From: Galeruca laticollis
Taxonomy: Eukaryota; Arthropoda; Insecta; Coleoptera; Chrysomelidae
Assembly: GCA_963921935.1 (NCBI GenBank)
Contig: OY998180.1
Location: 212,652,744 to 212,716,743 of the forward strand
Reading direction: 5' to 3'
Length of the DNA stretch: 64,000 bases
The notes beneath the pieces are model-generated. The model was not told where the DNA came from and ran no database searches. It worked only from the letters and a program-made list of their open reading frames with translations. Made by a program: the position numbers and the translations under genes. The stretch's first letter is position 1, and each line of letters opens with the position of its first letter. Shown in pieces: positions 35,285-46,439 of this stretch.

Positions 35285-35582
35285 CAGTAGTAAGGTTAGT
35301 GTTGCGCAATTTTATTGGTTAACCAATTGAATAATTTAAAAAAATCTGATTTGGCCATTCAAATTCATTTTAATAGTACACTGATTTAAAGTTTTATTAG
35401 GTTATAGTTATTTGTTCAACATACTAGATTTAGATTTTGTTTCTGTTGATATATATACTTCTTTTCTCATTTTCATTCCATATTTTTGATTATATAATTA
35501 GAGTGTATTTCATTACAATATCAGAAACTGAAAATAGTTAATTCTAATTGACTGGTATAAAAAACCTATAAGTTCAGGTAAA
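35285..35582. other. Possible upstream region of the minus-strand exon
   Basis: Would be 5' UTR or promoter on the minus strand. CCAATAAAATTGCGC lies just upstream; no clear TATA or initiator could be defined. Confidence 0.25.
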
Positions 35583-36297
35583 TATATCAATTATCATTCT
35601 TATCATCCACGTAATACAAAGATTAACCTAATCCATCAAATGAAAAATAGAGTCTTACAAATTTGAAATCCAACATTCCATCAAAAAAATTTAAAATTAT
35701 TGTACAACCTTTTTTACGAAAACTCGTATCCCCCATATTTCTTAAAACGAATTTTATATAATACTTCTGAAATTTCTATATAACAATACATCAAACACAG
35801 TGACACTAAAACTGACAATAATCATATGCCAATTTATGTGTCTTTACCATATATTAAATCAGTAACACCTAAAATTTCTGGCATATTCAAACATCACAAT
35901 ATAAAAATTGCTAACAAAGAACATCTTACAAATCGATCAATTTTTAGTAAAATCAAAGATGAAACACCTAATAACAAACTAGCTAATATAGTTTATGAAA
36001 TTCCTTGTAATAATTGTAATAAAAAGTACTATGGTTAGTCTAAGAGGTCACTTTCCAACCGAATTACCTCTCACAAAAGTGACAGCAAATTATATCCTGA
36101 CAAATGTGCACTTGCTGAACACGTATACTATAAAGGCCTTATCATGAACTATCAATCTGCTAAGGTAGTGACAACAGAAGAAAATTATAAAAAGCGTCTG
36201 TTTTCAGAAACGGCATAATATCAATCAAGATGATGATTCTATAAATAAAAAAACAGACTTGAATAATCTTAGCATAATCTATGCATATTTATTATAA
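35583..36297 (+). pseudogene. PLE C-terminal remnant (RT tail and GIY-YIG endonuclease)
   Basis: A fourth PLE family, closest in this window to the 37.7-40.2 kb element. In one frame from 35583 it reads NYHSYHPRNTKINLIHQMKNRV, then after two stops LYNLFYENSYP, MPIYVSLPYIKSVTPKIS, and from 35990 VYEIPCNNCNKKYYG (the GIY and YIG blocks, with YIG changed to YYG). A stop lies directly after it. ITSHKSDSKLYPDKCALAEHV and YKKRLFSETA (the Glu block is mutated) follow, then a frameshift and KKTDLNNLSIIYAYLL with a stop at about 36297. The 3' UTR reaches (TA)n at 36690. The first joint is a 5' truncation. Confidence 0.87.
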
Positions 36298-36596
36298 TTT
36301 GAAAAACAACATTCACAAATTTAAGTTCCAATTATAAAAAAATCTATAATGAAATTGATCATACCATCAAAGTAATATAAATTAACAAAATTCGTATTGG
36401 CTTGGCAACGTTATTTAATGTCTTTATATATTGTTTTTTGAAGTTTGATAATTTTTGGACAATATTTAGAATAATTTATTATATACATCTATTTCACAAC
36501 TTGACCTACAACTTCATTTAATTATCAAGTATTTTATATATAATATTTATTTTTAAATTGTGACCATAACTTTTAATTAATTCTAGTTCTTGAAAA

Positions 36597-36640
36597 TTAA
36601 TACATGGTATTCGAAAGCTCAGAGGAAAATAAATATTTAA
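36597..36640 (+). other. Degenerate hammerhead-like element in PLE 3' UTR
   Basis: A perfect AATAC-ATG-GTATT hairpin is followed by CGAAAGCTC, with AGCT self-complementary. The CUGANGA box is not recognisable (TTGAAAA). It occupies the same position relative to the (TA)n end as the intact motifs. Confidence 0.3.
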
Positions 36641-36685
36641 AAGAGTTTACTTTGGTATTATCGCCACCTACCTAATAAAAATAAT

Positions 36686-36689
<4 letters not shown>

Positions 36690-36720
<31 letters not shown>
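36690..36720. repeat. (TA)n microsatellite
   Basis: Directly follows the PLE 3' terminus ATAATCC. Confidence 0.95.
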
Positions 36721-36723
<3 letters not shown>

Positions 36724-37134
36724 TATTTTAGAGATAATTTCATATAAAAAGAATTCGTTATAAACTTTTATTATAATTTTAAATATCTGTGAATGGAAGA
36801 AGAATATTTTAATATCTATTAACCCTATATTATCATAACATAATATAAATTCACCTTTTGTTTCCAATAATTTTAGCATAATTAAAGGAAGGAAATGGTT
36901 ATAATAAAATTTCTATCAAAATTTAATTAAAAACATTTTTAAAAAGTTCAAATATCAGAATATTTACCACTTTGTTATAACAATTATAATAATTTCAGTT
37001 TACAAATCGCTGAAAATGGAAATAAAACTTTCCGAAAGCTTGGAAAATCAGTGAGAAGAGTTTTCTTTAATAACCTTGCCGTTACCCCAATGTTTCTGGT
37101 TTTATACCTAATTAGTCGGCAAAGACTATATATC

Positions 37135-37136
<2 letters not shown>
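36721..37136. other. AT-rich, no gene recognised
   Basis: Nothing recognisable between the two (TA)n tracts. Confidence 0.5.

Positions 37137-37182
<46 letters not shown>
37137..37182. repeat. (CT)n(TA)n microsatellite
   Basis: About nine CT repeats followed by TA repeats, ending at the 3' terminus of the minus-strand PLE at 37183. Confidence 0.95.
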
Positions 37183-37184
<2 letters not shown>

Positions 37185-37902
37185 CAAAAGTATTGGTACG
37201 TTTGACTGATGAATATTAACAAAATATGTTCATCAAGAACTGGGTGTAGCAGTCAACAGTGGGGCTGGTGAGAAATCAAACAATTTTATTATTCATCAAG
37301 CTTTCAACCCTTGTTTGGGGTCTTCCTCAGGATGACTACAAATATTATATATTTAAAAACAATACGTTACAAAACATAGTCGTACTTACTAAAATGGATT
37401 GTCAGATCGACTATACCATAAAAGTTGGAAACAATAAAAACTCAATAAACAATATATACACTTAAAAAACATTTAAAAATAACACAAAAAACCGTTACAA
37501 ACAATAACATTGTACTGATTTGGATATTTTTATCGGACCAACCACACAATGAATATTACATTTTAAGATGTTAGAAATTACTGACAAAACTCCAAATGAA
37601 AACAAATGATAACAAATGGTAAAAGTGACAATTAGCATGGAACAACACGGTGAGCACGGAACAACACAAAATGGCCTTTAACTAAAATGCAAACCAGCGA
37701 ACACTACATTAACGAAGATGTTATGCATTGTTAGTGTGCTGTGTTAGGGGAAATATTTTAGGAATTTTGTTATTATTATTCTCATACTCCAAAATGTAAT
37801 TATAGATGAGACTCAGATTTTGAGTATCTGATCTAGTGTTGAGGGGTCTTTCAATTTTATTAATAAACACCATCTCCAAAAAAATCCTTTTATAGTAGTT
37901 AT
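37183..37902 (-). repeat. pLTR-like direct repeat, downstream copy
   Basis: Matches 40243-40962 at a constant 3060-bp offset with only scattered substitutions. It covers the endonuclease C-terminus and the 3' UTR. Confidence 0.95.
37303..37345 (-). ncRNA. Hammerhead-like motif, PLE downstream 3' UTR
   Basis: Minus strand: stem I TCATC, core CTGAGGA, extra A, stem II GACCC-CAAACAA-GGGTT (one G-U), GAA, self-complementary AGCT, T, then GATGA, the exact complement of stem I. Five perfect stem I pairs sit directly against both core strands. Confidence 0.62.
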
Positions 37903-40228
37903 TTTCTCCAATTAAAACTTCAACTCCTTCGAAATCCATATCATGTTGTGATTCAATAACATGGGTCGACAGAGCGCAAGACGGCCTTCCCAATCTGCAA
38001 TCGCTTTTTTGAGATGTTATTCTACCCTGCAAAAGCCTTGAGGTTTGTCCAATGTATGCTTTATGACAATCCTTGCAATTGATCTTATACACAACATTGG
38101 AACTTTCTAACGGTTTGACTTTAGTTTTGGTGCGGGTAAACAGTGAACCTACAGTTTTCACATTCCTCGTTGAAATCTTAACATGTGGAATGTGTTTCAA
38201 AACAGAAATAAGTTTGGGAGTCAGATCATTGATATAAGGTAAGGAAACAAATTTCATATCTGTTTCACGTATATCATCAACATTAGAACTCTTGACTATA
38301 GCCAACCGACGTTGGATTGGAAAAGAAGAACTGAAAATAATGTTGTTGAGAAGTTTAGAAGGATAAGAATTATCAATAAATATATTGTAAAGCATTTTCA
38401 AATCAAGATTTCTGTATTGAGGATGAGACAATTGGCATACGCGGCTTTTCATAGTATGAATTAAATTAACTTTCATTTGCATGGTGTGATTGGAATGGTA
38501 ATTAAGAAATCTATTACTTGCCATGGGTTTACGGTACTAAGATGTGCGTAATACTCCTTGATTGTCTCTATGGACCTTCATGTCAAGAAAAGGAATGTAG
38601 TGATCTGTTTCTGTTTCAACCGTGAACTGGATGTCTTTATCCAAACTATTGAAAACATCCAGTGCAATTTGTATATTGTTGTGAGGTACGGCAAGTATCA
38701 AATCATCAACGTACCTCTTTACGAAAGGAATATGAAAAGGAATAACATCCAGCACTCTCTCAATCAATAAATCCAAAACAAAATTACAAAGTATAGGCGA
38801 AATCTTAGAGCCCATAGGAGTGCCAAATTCTTGTTTATAGTAAGTATCATTGAACACTAGTACATTCGAATCGAAAACGAAACTTAGCAAAATAATAAAC
38901 GTTTCTAGAGTGATTTGACATCTCGAACTAATGATATCCCATCTTCTGCGAATAACTTCGATTGTGGTGGGAAGTGAAAGGTTAGTATAAAGTGAGACTA
39001 CGTCGAAACTGACCAAAACATAGTCTTCTGGAAGCTTAATGTCATTAACAAATTCGCTGAACATAAAAGAATCTGTGATGTTGAAAGAATTGTTGAAATC
39101 ATAAGATTCTTTTAGAATTCCAGTAAGGTACGAAGCAATTGGGCCGTTAGGTGGATTAAGTGAAGAAACAATTGGTCTCATACTGAGGATTGGTTTATGG
39201 ATCTTGGGTAAGGCATAAAATCTCGGTGTTATGCAATTATAAATTGTTAGTGATTTAGCATGTTCCTCTGGAATGCTCTTTTTGTTCTTTAATGTTGTAA
39301 CCAATTTATTGGCTTTTTGTTGATAGGTGGTGCCAGGATTTCTGCTCAGTCTCCTATAGTATCTTTGATCATCTAGAAGTTGGGAACTCAATTGCAAGTA
39401 ATCCTCTTTATACATAATTACGGATACGTTACCTTTGTCACTTTTAACCAAATACAAATTAGGATTTTGCTTAAAAAAAGTTTGACATTTCTTAAAAAGG
39501 TCAGATAGAAAATGTTTATTATCATTATTCTTATGTATGTGATTAGTTATAATATTGGTAAATTTAGCTCTAATAACATTTTTGCGACAATCACTGAGAT
39601 TCATCAAAATCAACTCCAAATCAGCTAACATAGAAGAAACTCCATAATCATGAATTGTAGAGAACAAACCGAAATTAGGACCAAGAGAGATGAGTTTGAG
39701 AACATCAGGTGGTATCGACACATCACTTAAGTTTTTTACCCAATGGTCTTTATATGCAATTTTAGAAATATTATCATTTTTCAATTTATCAAATTTCTCC
39801 TTCAAATGTGAACTGTTTGAACGATAAATGGAATTATAATTGACTTTTTGTCTCATGCGAAACTCTTTAATTACTGCATTTGGAAGCACATTTTGAAGTT
39901 CAATCACCAAGGTTTCTAATCGCTTATTGTTATGTTCAATTTCAGAAAACGCTACTTTAATTTCTAAGTTAAGAATACTTCTCCTGATCTTATTGTTAAA
40001 TGTGTGAATCTTGTTACCTGTTCTACCATTAGTGTGATTTAATATCAAATAAACTCTGCTGATTCCATTCTTAATATGTTTTGGAAAACACTGAAAACGC
40101 CTACATTGCAGAAGAAAAGCTTTCTTAGTTTCCAACCTAGCAAGTCGGTTGTTAATGATCGCCCATTCCTTAAGACTCTCCGAGCAGGCACGACCGTACT
40201 TTGATCTGATGTCTTGGTAAAAACCCAT
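37721..40228 (-). CDS. PLE polyprotein: reverse transcriptase plus GIY-YIG endonuclease, one internal amber codon
   Basis: This polyprotein copies the element RNA and primes at nicked DNA. ATG at 40228 lies 14 bp below the upstream pLTR. The first 563 residues contain a PLE N-terminal region (NLSDV, residues 167-171), DKGN (264-267), PRFYALPKIHKP (335-346), RPIVS (351-355), SFDVVSLYTNL (407-417, first catalytic Asp), GTPMGSKISPILCN (469-482), YVDD (506-509) and PFLDMKV. A TAG at 38537-38539 replaces the Trp usual before YRKP; the same frame then continues 271 codons to 37721. This part has VVYKINC-KDC, YIG at about residues 157-159 after the internal Met, a FLEM catalytic Glu and RPLN. All catalytic residues seem intact. 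At about 834 residues it has normal PLE length. The single amber is either an inactivating point mutation or suppressed. Confidence 0.93.
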
Positions 40229-40242
40229 TACCGCTTACGCGA

Positions 40243-40962
40243 AACAAAAGTATTGGTACGTTTGACTGATGAATATTAACAAAATATGTTCATCAAGAAC
40301 TGGGTGTAGCAGTCAACAGTGGGGCTGGTGAGAAATCAAACAATTTTATTATTCATCAAGCTTTCAACCCTTGTTTGGGGTCTTCCTCAGGATGACTACA
40401 AATATTATATATTTAAAAACAATACGTTACAAAACATAGTCGTACTTACTAAAATGGATTGTCAGATCGACTATACCATAAAAGTTGGAAACAATAAAAA
40501 CTCAATAAACAATATATACATTTAAAAAACATTTAAAAATAACACAAAAAACCGTTACAAACAATAACATTGTACTGATTTGGATATTTTTATCGGACCA
40601 ACCACACAATGAATATTACATTTTAAGATGTTAGAAATTACTGACAAAACTCCAAATGAAAACAAATGATAACAAATGGTAAAAGTGACAATTAGCATGG
40701 AACAACACGGTGAGCACGGAACAACACAAAATGGCCTTTAACTAAAATGCAAACCAGCGAACACTACATTAACGAAGATGTTATGCATTGTTAGTGTGCT
40801 GTGTTAGGGGAAATATTTTAGGAATTTTGTTCTTATTATTCTCATACTCCAAAATGTAATTATAGATGAGACTCAGATTTTGAGTATCTGATCTAGTGTT
40901 GAGGGGTCTTTCAATTTTATTAATAAACACCATCTCCAAAAAAATCCTTTTATAGTAGTTAT
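40243..40962 (-). repeat. pLTR-like direct repeat, upstream 5'-truncated copy
   Basis: Copy of 37183-37902. At 40962 it breaks within the endonuclease sequence and is replaced by the 51-bp minisatellite. Confidence 0.95.
40363..40405 (-). ncRNA. Hammerhead-like motif, upstream PLE copy
   Basis: Identical in design to 37303-37345. It lies 135 nt before the polyprotein ATG, so cleavage would set the 5' end of the polyprotein RNA. Confidence 0.6.
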
Positions 40963-41714
40963 ATCACCCCTATAAATCACCCCTATAAATCAAAAAAAGC
41001 CTTATCTCACGATTCAACAGCTATCTCACCCCTATAAATCAAGGAAAAGCTTTGCCTCACGGTTAAACAGCTATATCACCCCTATAAATCAAGGAAAAAG
41101 CTTTATCTCACGATTCAACAGCTATCTCGCCCCTATAAATCAAAAAAAGCTTTATCTCACGATTCAACAGCTATCTCACTTCTATAAATCAAGGAAAAAG
41201 CTTTGTCTCACGGTTAAACAGCTATCTCACCCCTATAAATCAAGGAAAAAGCTTTGTCCCACGGTTAAACAGCTATCTCACCCCTATAAATCAAAAAAAG
41301 CCTTATCTCACGATTCAACAGCTGTCTCACCCCTATAAATCAAGGAAAAGCTTTGCCTCACGGTTAAACAGCTATATCACCCCTATAAATCAAGGAAAAA
41401 GCTTTATCTCACGATTCAACAGCTGTCTCACCCCTATAAATCAAGGAAAAGCTTTGCCTCACGGTTAAACAGCTATATCACCCCTATAAATCAAGGAAAA
41501 AGCTTTATCTCACGATTCAACAGCTATCTCACCCCTATAAATCAAAAAAAGCTTTATCTCACGATTCAACAGCTATCTCACCCCTATAAATCAAGGAAAA
41601 AGCTTTGTCTCACGGTTAAACAGCTATCTCACCCCTATAAATCAAGGAAAAAGCTTTTTCTCACGATTTAATCCCTAATTTACCCCCATAAATTAAGAAA
41701 AAAGCTTTATCTCA
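40961..41714. repeat. 49-51-bp minisatellite, about 15 units with higher-order order
   Basis: Consensus parts are CTATCTCACCCCTATAAATC, AAGGAAAAAGCTTTGTCTCA and CGGTTAAACAG. Variants differ in CGGTTAAACA versus CGATTCAACA, in AAGGAAAA versus AAAAAAA, and in TATCTC versus TATATC or TGTCTC. Their order is roughly A' B1 C A B2 B2 then A' B1 C B1 C A B2 D, so a multi-unit block has been duplicated. The last unit is degenerate. Confidence 0.95.
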
Positions 41715-42254
41715 CTAAAATATTTCCCCTAACACAGCACACTAACAATGCATAACATCTTCGTTAATGTAGTGTTCGCTGGTTTGCATTTTAGTTAAAG
41801 GCCATTTTGTGTTGTTCCGTGCTCACCGTGTTGTTCCATGCTAATTGTCACTTTTACCATTTGTTATCATTTGTTTTCATTTGGAGTTTTGTCAGTAATT
41901 TCTAACATCTTAAAATGTAATATTCATTGTGTGGTTGGTCCGATAAAAATATCCAAATCAGTACAATGTTATTGTTTGTAACGGTTTTTTGTGTTATTTT
42001 TAAATGTTTTTTAAATGTATATATTGTTTATTGAGGTTTTATTGTTTCCAACTTTTATGGTATAGTCGATCTGACAATCCATTTTAGTAAGTACGACTAT
42101 GTTTTGTAACGTATTGTTTTTAAATATATAATATTTGTAGTCATCCTGAGGAAGACCCCAAACAAGGGTTGAAAGCTTGATGAATAATAAAATTGTTTGA
42201 TTTCTCACCAGCCCCACTGTTGACTGCTACACCCAGTTCTTGATGAACATATTT

Positions 42255-42257
<3 letters not shown>
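41715..42257 (+). repeat. Inverted partial copy of the PLE 3' region
   Basis: Reverse complement of about 37213-37761 (and of the same part of the 40243 copy). It starts at CTAAAATATTTCCCC just past the end of the coding region and ends at ATTTTGT, where (TA)n begins, lacking the last ~30 bp of the 37183 terminus. Confidence 0.94.
42141..42183 (+). ncRNA. Hammerhead-like motif, inverted PLE copy
   Basis: TCATC (42141-42145), CTGAGGA (42146-42152), the stem II hairpin, GAAAGCTT, GATGA (42179-42183); same as the two minus-strand copies. Confidence 0.6.

Positions 42258-42292
<35 letters not shown>
42258..42292. repeat. (TA)n microsatellite
   Basis: Directly follows the inverted PLE copy. Confidence 0.97.
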
Positions 42293-42296
<4 letters not shown>

Positions 42297-44749
42297 GATT
42301 AACACTATATAGATATAACTTTTATTATGATTGTAATAATTTGCTATATATTTTATAATTTATGGACGCCAACTTACCATAAATAGGTAAGTGAAATTTA
42401 AAATAATTATTGTGACTTAATTCAAATTATCATAAGAAAAATATTGTAAATCTATATGCTCCAGCTATATATAAGACCTCTTATTTTCAGGGAGTCGGTT
42501 CTCGAAAAATTTTCAGTGTTCTAATATATCTTTTCTTTTATTTCGGTTATTTTTTTTATAAAACTAAATTAACATTTTTACACAGTTCTACAATTAAGCT
42601 TTTATTCTAGATTTTAATTCAAGAAACACCCTGTATATTAATTTTCTCTAATTTGACCTAAATCCATTACTATTCAAAATTTTACCAACACTAACTCTAA
42701 TTTGTATACTAAAAACTCTTACCTTTTTTTTTATACAGGACTGCTTCTTTTGAATTCCTCAAACAAAGATCTTTGTTCTCGATAATTCCAATACTTAGTT
42801 TACCTTATGAAGAAAATCTATTAAAATTACAATTAACTAAACAAAATTACTCTATCTAATGATCCGATAATTAACAAAATAATTTCAATAATATACAAGA
42901 TTTCCCAAAATTTTCAATCAAATATAGAAGTGTCTCAAAGTATCAACGAAATAACCTAATTTGATAATTACACAACTTTAAAAAAATAAACGAACTAGTA
43001 TAAAATTTAACCGACCTTTTAACTTAATGTTCTTTTTCCACAATCTCGTCTTTATATGTTTATTTATATGGTTCCGCTGTCTTATATTGGTTTCATGTTG
43101 CTTCTTTTCAAAATATTTATTTCTGTTTTCAATATAATGTTCTTCAAATTATTAGTTACCGTCTCAAATTATTTATTTTGCTAACAATCTTCTAAATATG
43201 TTTTATTTATGTCTCCAATCTGTGTTAAAAGAATCTCACGTACTGTTTTCCCAGCCTTGCATCATTCCATAATATTTAATCTCTGTTTTCCTTATACTGT
43301 TTTAATTTTCATTTATATTTGTTTTATTCCTCGTATTGATTATGTTATGGTTAATTTTAAATCCCTGAATCACCTCCAATATAATTTATTCCGTTATCTT
43401 TCGTCTTTTCGGGATTAAACTTCTGTCACCAAAATATGTCAAGTGAATAGTCTCTCGTTTCAACAACCTCTCTCCTCACTTCCTTCCTTAGTTTCCTTAA
43501 AGGCTTGTTCAGATAAATTTTCATTTTTATTTTAATCAATGTCATGTATTGTCAAACTCAGATTTTATTCGATGGAAATTAATAGATCAACTATCAATAA
43601 TACAACCGCATCGAACATATCATTTTCCTTTCTAATCCTAACATTTCTCAATTAACACATTTCTTATTTCGTACTTCCGTATACCTTTTCAGACGTTAAC
43701 ACCCATTTCACATCTTCTTGTAGTACCTAGACTAATAAATTTATCGCTAGACTCAGATATATTATGTTTCTCAAAATACCACTTTCTTTCAAATACTTAA
43801 ATATTAAATATGTGATCAACACACGTCACTACAATGGTGGGACAGCCTGTATGTGATAATAATAAAACTTGATAATAAGCCAATATTTGGTAATATCTAC
43901 TATATTTATAAGTGACAAAATTTTTTTACTCATCATATTGGAAACTTGCTTCGTTATGTTGTTCTGAGACTATGAAGTTCCAGCTCTGACAGATTCTTTG
44001 AGTTTGATTATCAATAAAAATTTGAGCGTAATTATAGAGAGCAAAGAAAATAAAAAACTGATATTATATAACTATACATTTTATGTCTGACGAAAATAAA
44101 AAGATTCTTATTTATTCAAGTAAAACTGATCTTGGAATAAATTTCAACTCCTTCTTGTATGTATTGTTTATATTGAGAGCTTGTATGCTCTATTGTTCCG
44201 AGACTATAAAGTTCCAGTTTTGCTTTGACAATCGAACAACTTGTATTAAATACCACAGTTATATCAAATAAATTCCTATCCCCCTAGAATATCAATTTAA
44301 TCGGCTAGTAAATGTGTCCAATTCAACACGATTATGCAACAATAATATCCTCTTTAACCAAACCACAAAATGCCGTTGAATTGTTCTGCGGTATGCTCGG
44401 AATGTGCCGTTAAATTCCACTAGGAATATCAAACATGAAATAAATAAAAATTCTAGCAACACTTTGACGCAAACAAAAATTTGCTAACCCTATTTACAGG
44501 GGCTTGAACGAAATATTTATGATGGGGGTTTATTATATGAATATTTGAATTGATGATGAAAATATTCAAAAACTAAGTAGGATTTTAAGATATCAATCAA
44601 TTAATTCAACGGAAGAGTTTAGTTTAAATATTTTTATACAGATACGGAAGCGGAGCATCAAGAAGATCAGATATTAGTTTAAGCAAATGTTGAAAACATA
44701 CATGAATAATATGACTATATTAGAACATTGCCAGTCAATGCTCAGAAAA
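42293..44749. other. No gene recognised
   Basis: AT-rich. TTTATAATTTATGGACGCCAAC at about 42351-42372 resembles TTTTATATTATGGGCGCCAG at 3381-3400, so both may be ends of one LTR family. ATTTTGGTGACAGAAG (minus strand, near 43415-43430) could be a primer-binding-site-like junction. Neither is proven. Confidence 0.4.
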
Positions 44750-46060
44750 CACATGTGGCCTACTTTATTAAACACACGGCACTGGTAGGTCTAAAACCAC
44801 CAGTGCTAGGAGTAACGAAGATTGCATTTGGCAAAGAAATAAAATATCTTGTGGTATATTTCGATCATATACTATTTACATATTGAAAACCACGCAAAAA
44901 TTTGCCATGTCGTCGTTGAGCAGAAGCAGAAGAATGTGTGGTAAGACCTGGGGACTCAATCCTTAAATAACCCTATGGTTATATACAAGCGTGGTTAGGT
45001 CACCTATGGGTGAGTGGTGTGGTATTAAGTAACACACAAAGGCTAGCTTGTCTGTGTGTAACGGGAATTATAAGAACTAGTCCCACAGCTGCTGCGAAAG
45101 TCTTGCACCTCTACACATTTTCGTACAATGTGAGGCCAGATGTGTAATGCACAGATCAATACATAATCAACAGCACATAAGCCAGCTGGAGCATCGCGGA
45201 GCTGAAATAGGACAATATAATGGGACAATCCATTGATGCAACAGTCACACGATATAGCTTTAATAACAAATTCAAAATAACTATACCAGGTAGGGTAGAC
45301 TGGAAGGGAGGTGTACCCATACTGGGGAAGCTACATGTTATACGGACGACTCAAAGAAGTCGGAAGGCTTAGGAGTAGGTGTAGTGGGGCTTATATAAGG
45401 GATAGCTTTCCCAGTAAGCTTAACAAAGGACGTCACAGTTTTTCAAGAGGATATGACGGCGATCCACTCCCATGTGGAAGGAACCACAAGGTAGGAAATT
45501 ACATATCGTTCATTTGCTAGCTTCACAGACAGCCAATGGCGCTAAAGGCACTCGATTCTGTAAAGGTCAATTCTAAGCAATTATGGGTTTGTGTGTGTTC
45601 TCTAAACACGCTGGGTGTCCGTAGTAAAGTCACGGTGGCCTATGTATCGCGGCGCGAGGGTCAAAAAGGCAACGAAAAAGCAGACAAAATGGCTAAGCAA
45701 TATGCGTAAATGCCATTCGTTGGACCGGAACCCTTCTGCGGCCTTACAAAATCACTAACAAAAAAAATGGGTGTAGGATAAATCCAGATTATGATGCAAT
45801 AATTCACCATGTCAAAGATAACCGAAACAATTTATATTATATAGAACAATCGCCAAAATTCACGCCGGACCTGATAAGCAAAGATAGGAAAACGGTGAAA
45901 AATATTGTGGGTCTGTGAAAAGGACCTTGTAAGTTCAATAGGCATCTAAAAATGATGGGGTTGACAGAAGAGTCCTTATGTAGATTCAATCTAACACCTA
46001 ACCCTTTCATCCTTTTGGGTATCGTATTCTTTGCACGTAGAAAGTGAGAAATGCAACTTT
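44750..46060 (+). pseudogene. LINE ORF2 remnant: RT tail, RNase H and C-terminus (R1/LOA-type)
   Basis: Plus-strand relic spread over all three frames. In order: GLKPPVLGVTKIAFGKEIKYL with VYFDHIL (RT tail), RRMCGKTWGLNP and ITLWLYTSVVR, QRLACLCVTGIIRTSPTAA (thumb region), CYTDDSKKS near 45340 (RNase H start, TDGS changed), SDSQ-like TDSQMALKALDSVKVNSKQ from 45522, VAYVSRREGQKGNEKADKMAKQ, then PFVGPEPFCGLTKSL. FTPDLISKDRKTVKNIVGL, NRHLKMMGLTEESLCRF at about 45930-46000 is the C-terminal zinc-knuckle approach. There are many frameshifts and stops. No 3' tail could be found before the satellite block at 46440. It is probably a different family from the 50.4-54.2 kb LINE. Confidence 0.85.
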
Positions 46061-46439
46061 GTTTCCCAGATCTGATAGTGAAAAGAAGGGTTAATCAGAT
46101 ATCGACGAGATTATCGAATCAATTGCAAGAAACAAAACCAATCAATGCCCATGAATCGGGACATAATAGTGGTTATTATTTTCAGCAATCTGATCTTCAG
46201 GAATTGCTTGTTTCTTGAATTGAAGTTCCAAATGAAAAGTCAATTGTTTGCTTCACATAATTTTCTGCCCTATGCGTGAGGTTTTCTCAATAGGTTCATT
46301 CTATTGGTTAGAACAAGTTTGAAATTAACATGACCGCATGAAATTGAAAGTGAAATAATTGTTACTGTGATTTTAGTTAAATGCATACCATACCATAGGA
46401 ATATTGTATATTGTTTAGTGGTTATATATCGAAATTGTC

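Larger units (their letters stand above)
37183..40962 (-). mobile_element. Nearly complete PLE with upstream partial copy (pLTR arrangement)
   Basis: The full-length unit is 37183-40242 on the minus strand. A second, 5'-truncated copy of its 3' region (40243-40962) sits immediately upstream, so the 37183-37902 segment is repeated 3060 bp away almost without change. Tandem partial copies of this kind are the pseudo-LTRs typical of Penelope-like elements. The upstream copy ends only 14 bp before the polyprotein ATG. Confidence 0.92.

Noticed and set aside
38558..38770. 70-residue plus-strand frame
   Set aside because: Antisense shadow of the RT coding region.
40961..41714. CRISPR-like array
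   Set aside because: Units are contiguous 49-51-bp repeats without unique spacers, in a eukaryotic transposon context.
37259..42217. 68-residue frame starting MGLVRNQTILLF seen three times
   Set aside because: Lies antisense within the PLE 3' UTR and overlaps the hammerhead-like motif; its repetition follows from the three UTR copies.
46180..46215. CTGAAGATCAG...CTGAAAA on the minus strand as a hammerhead
   Set aside because: The only stem II pairing leaves AAAA in place of GAAA, and stem III and stem I are absent.
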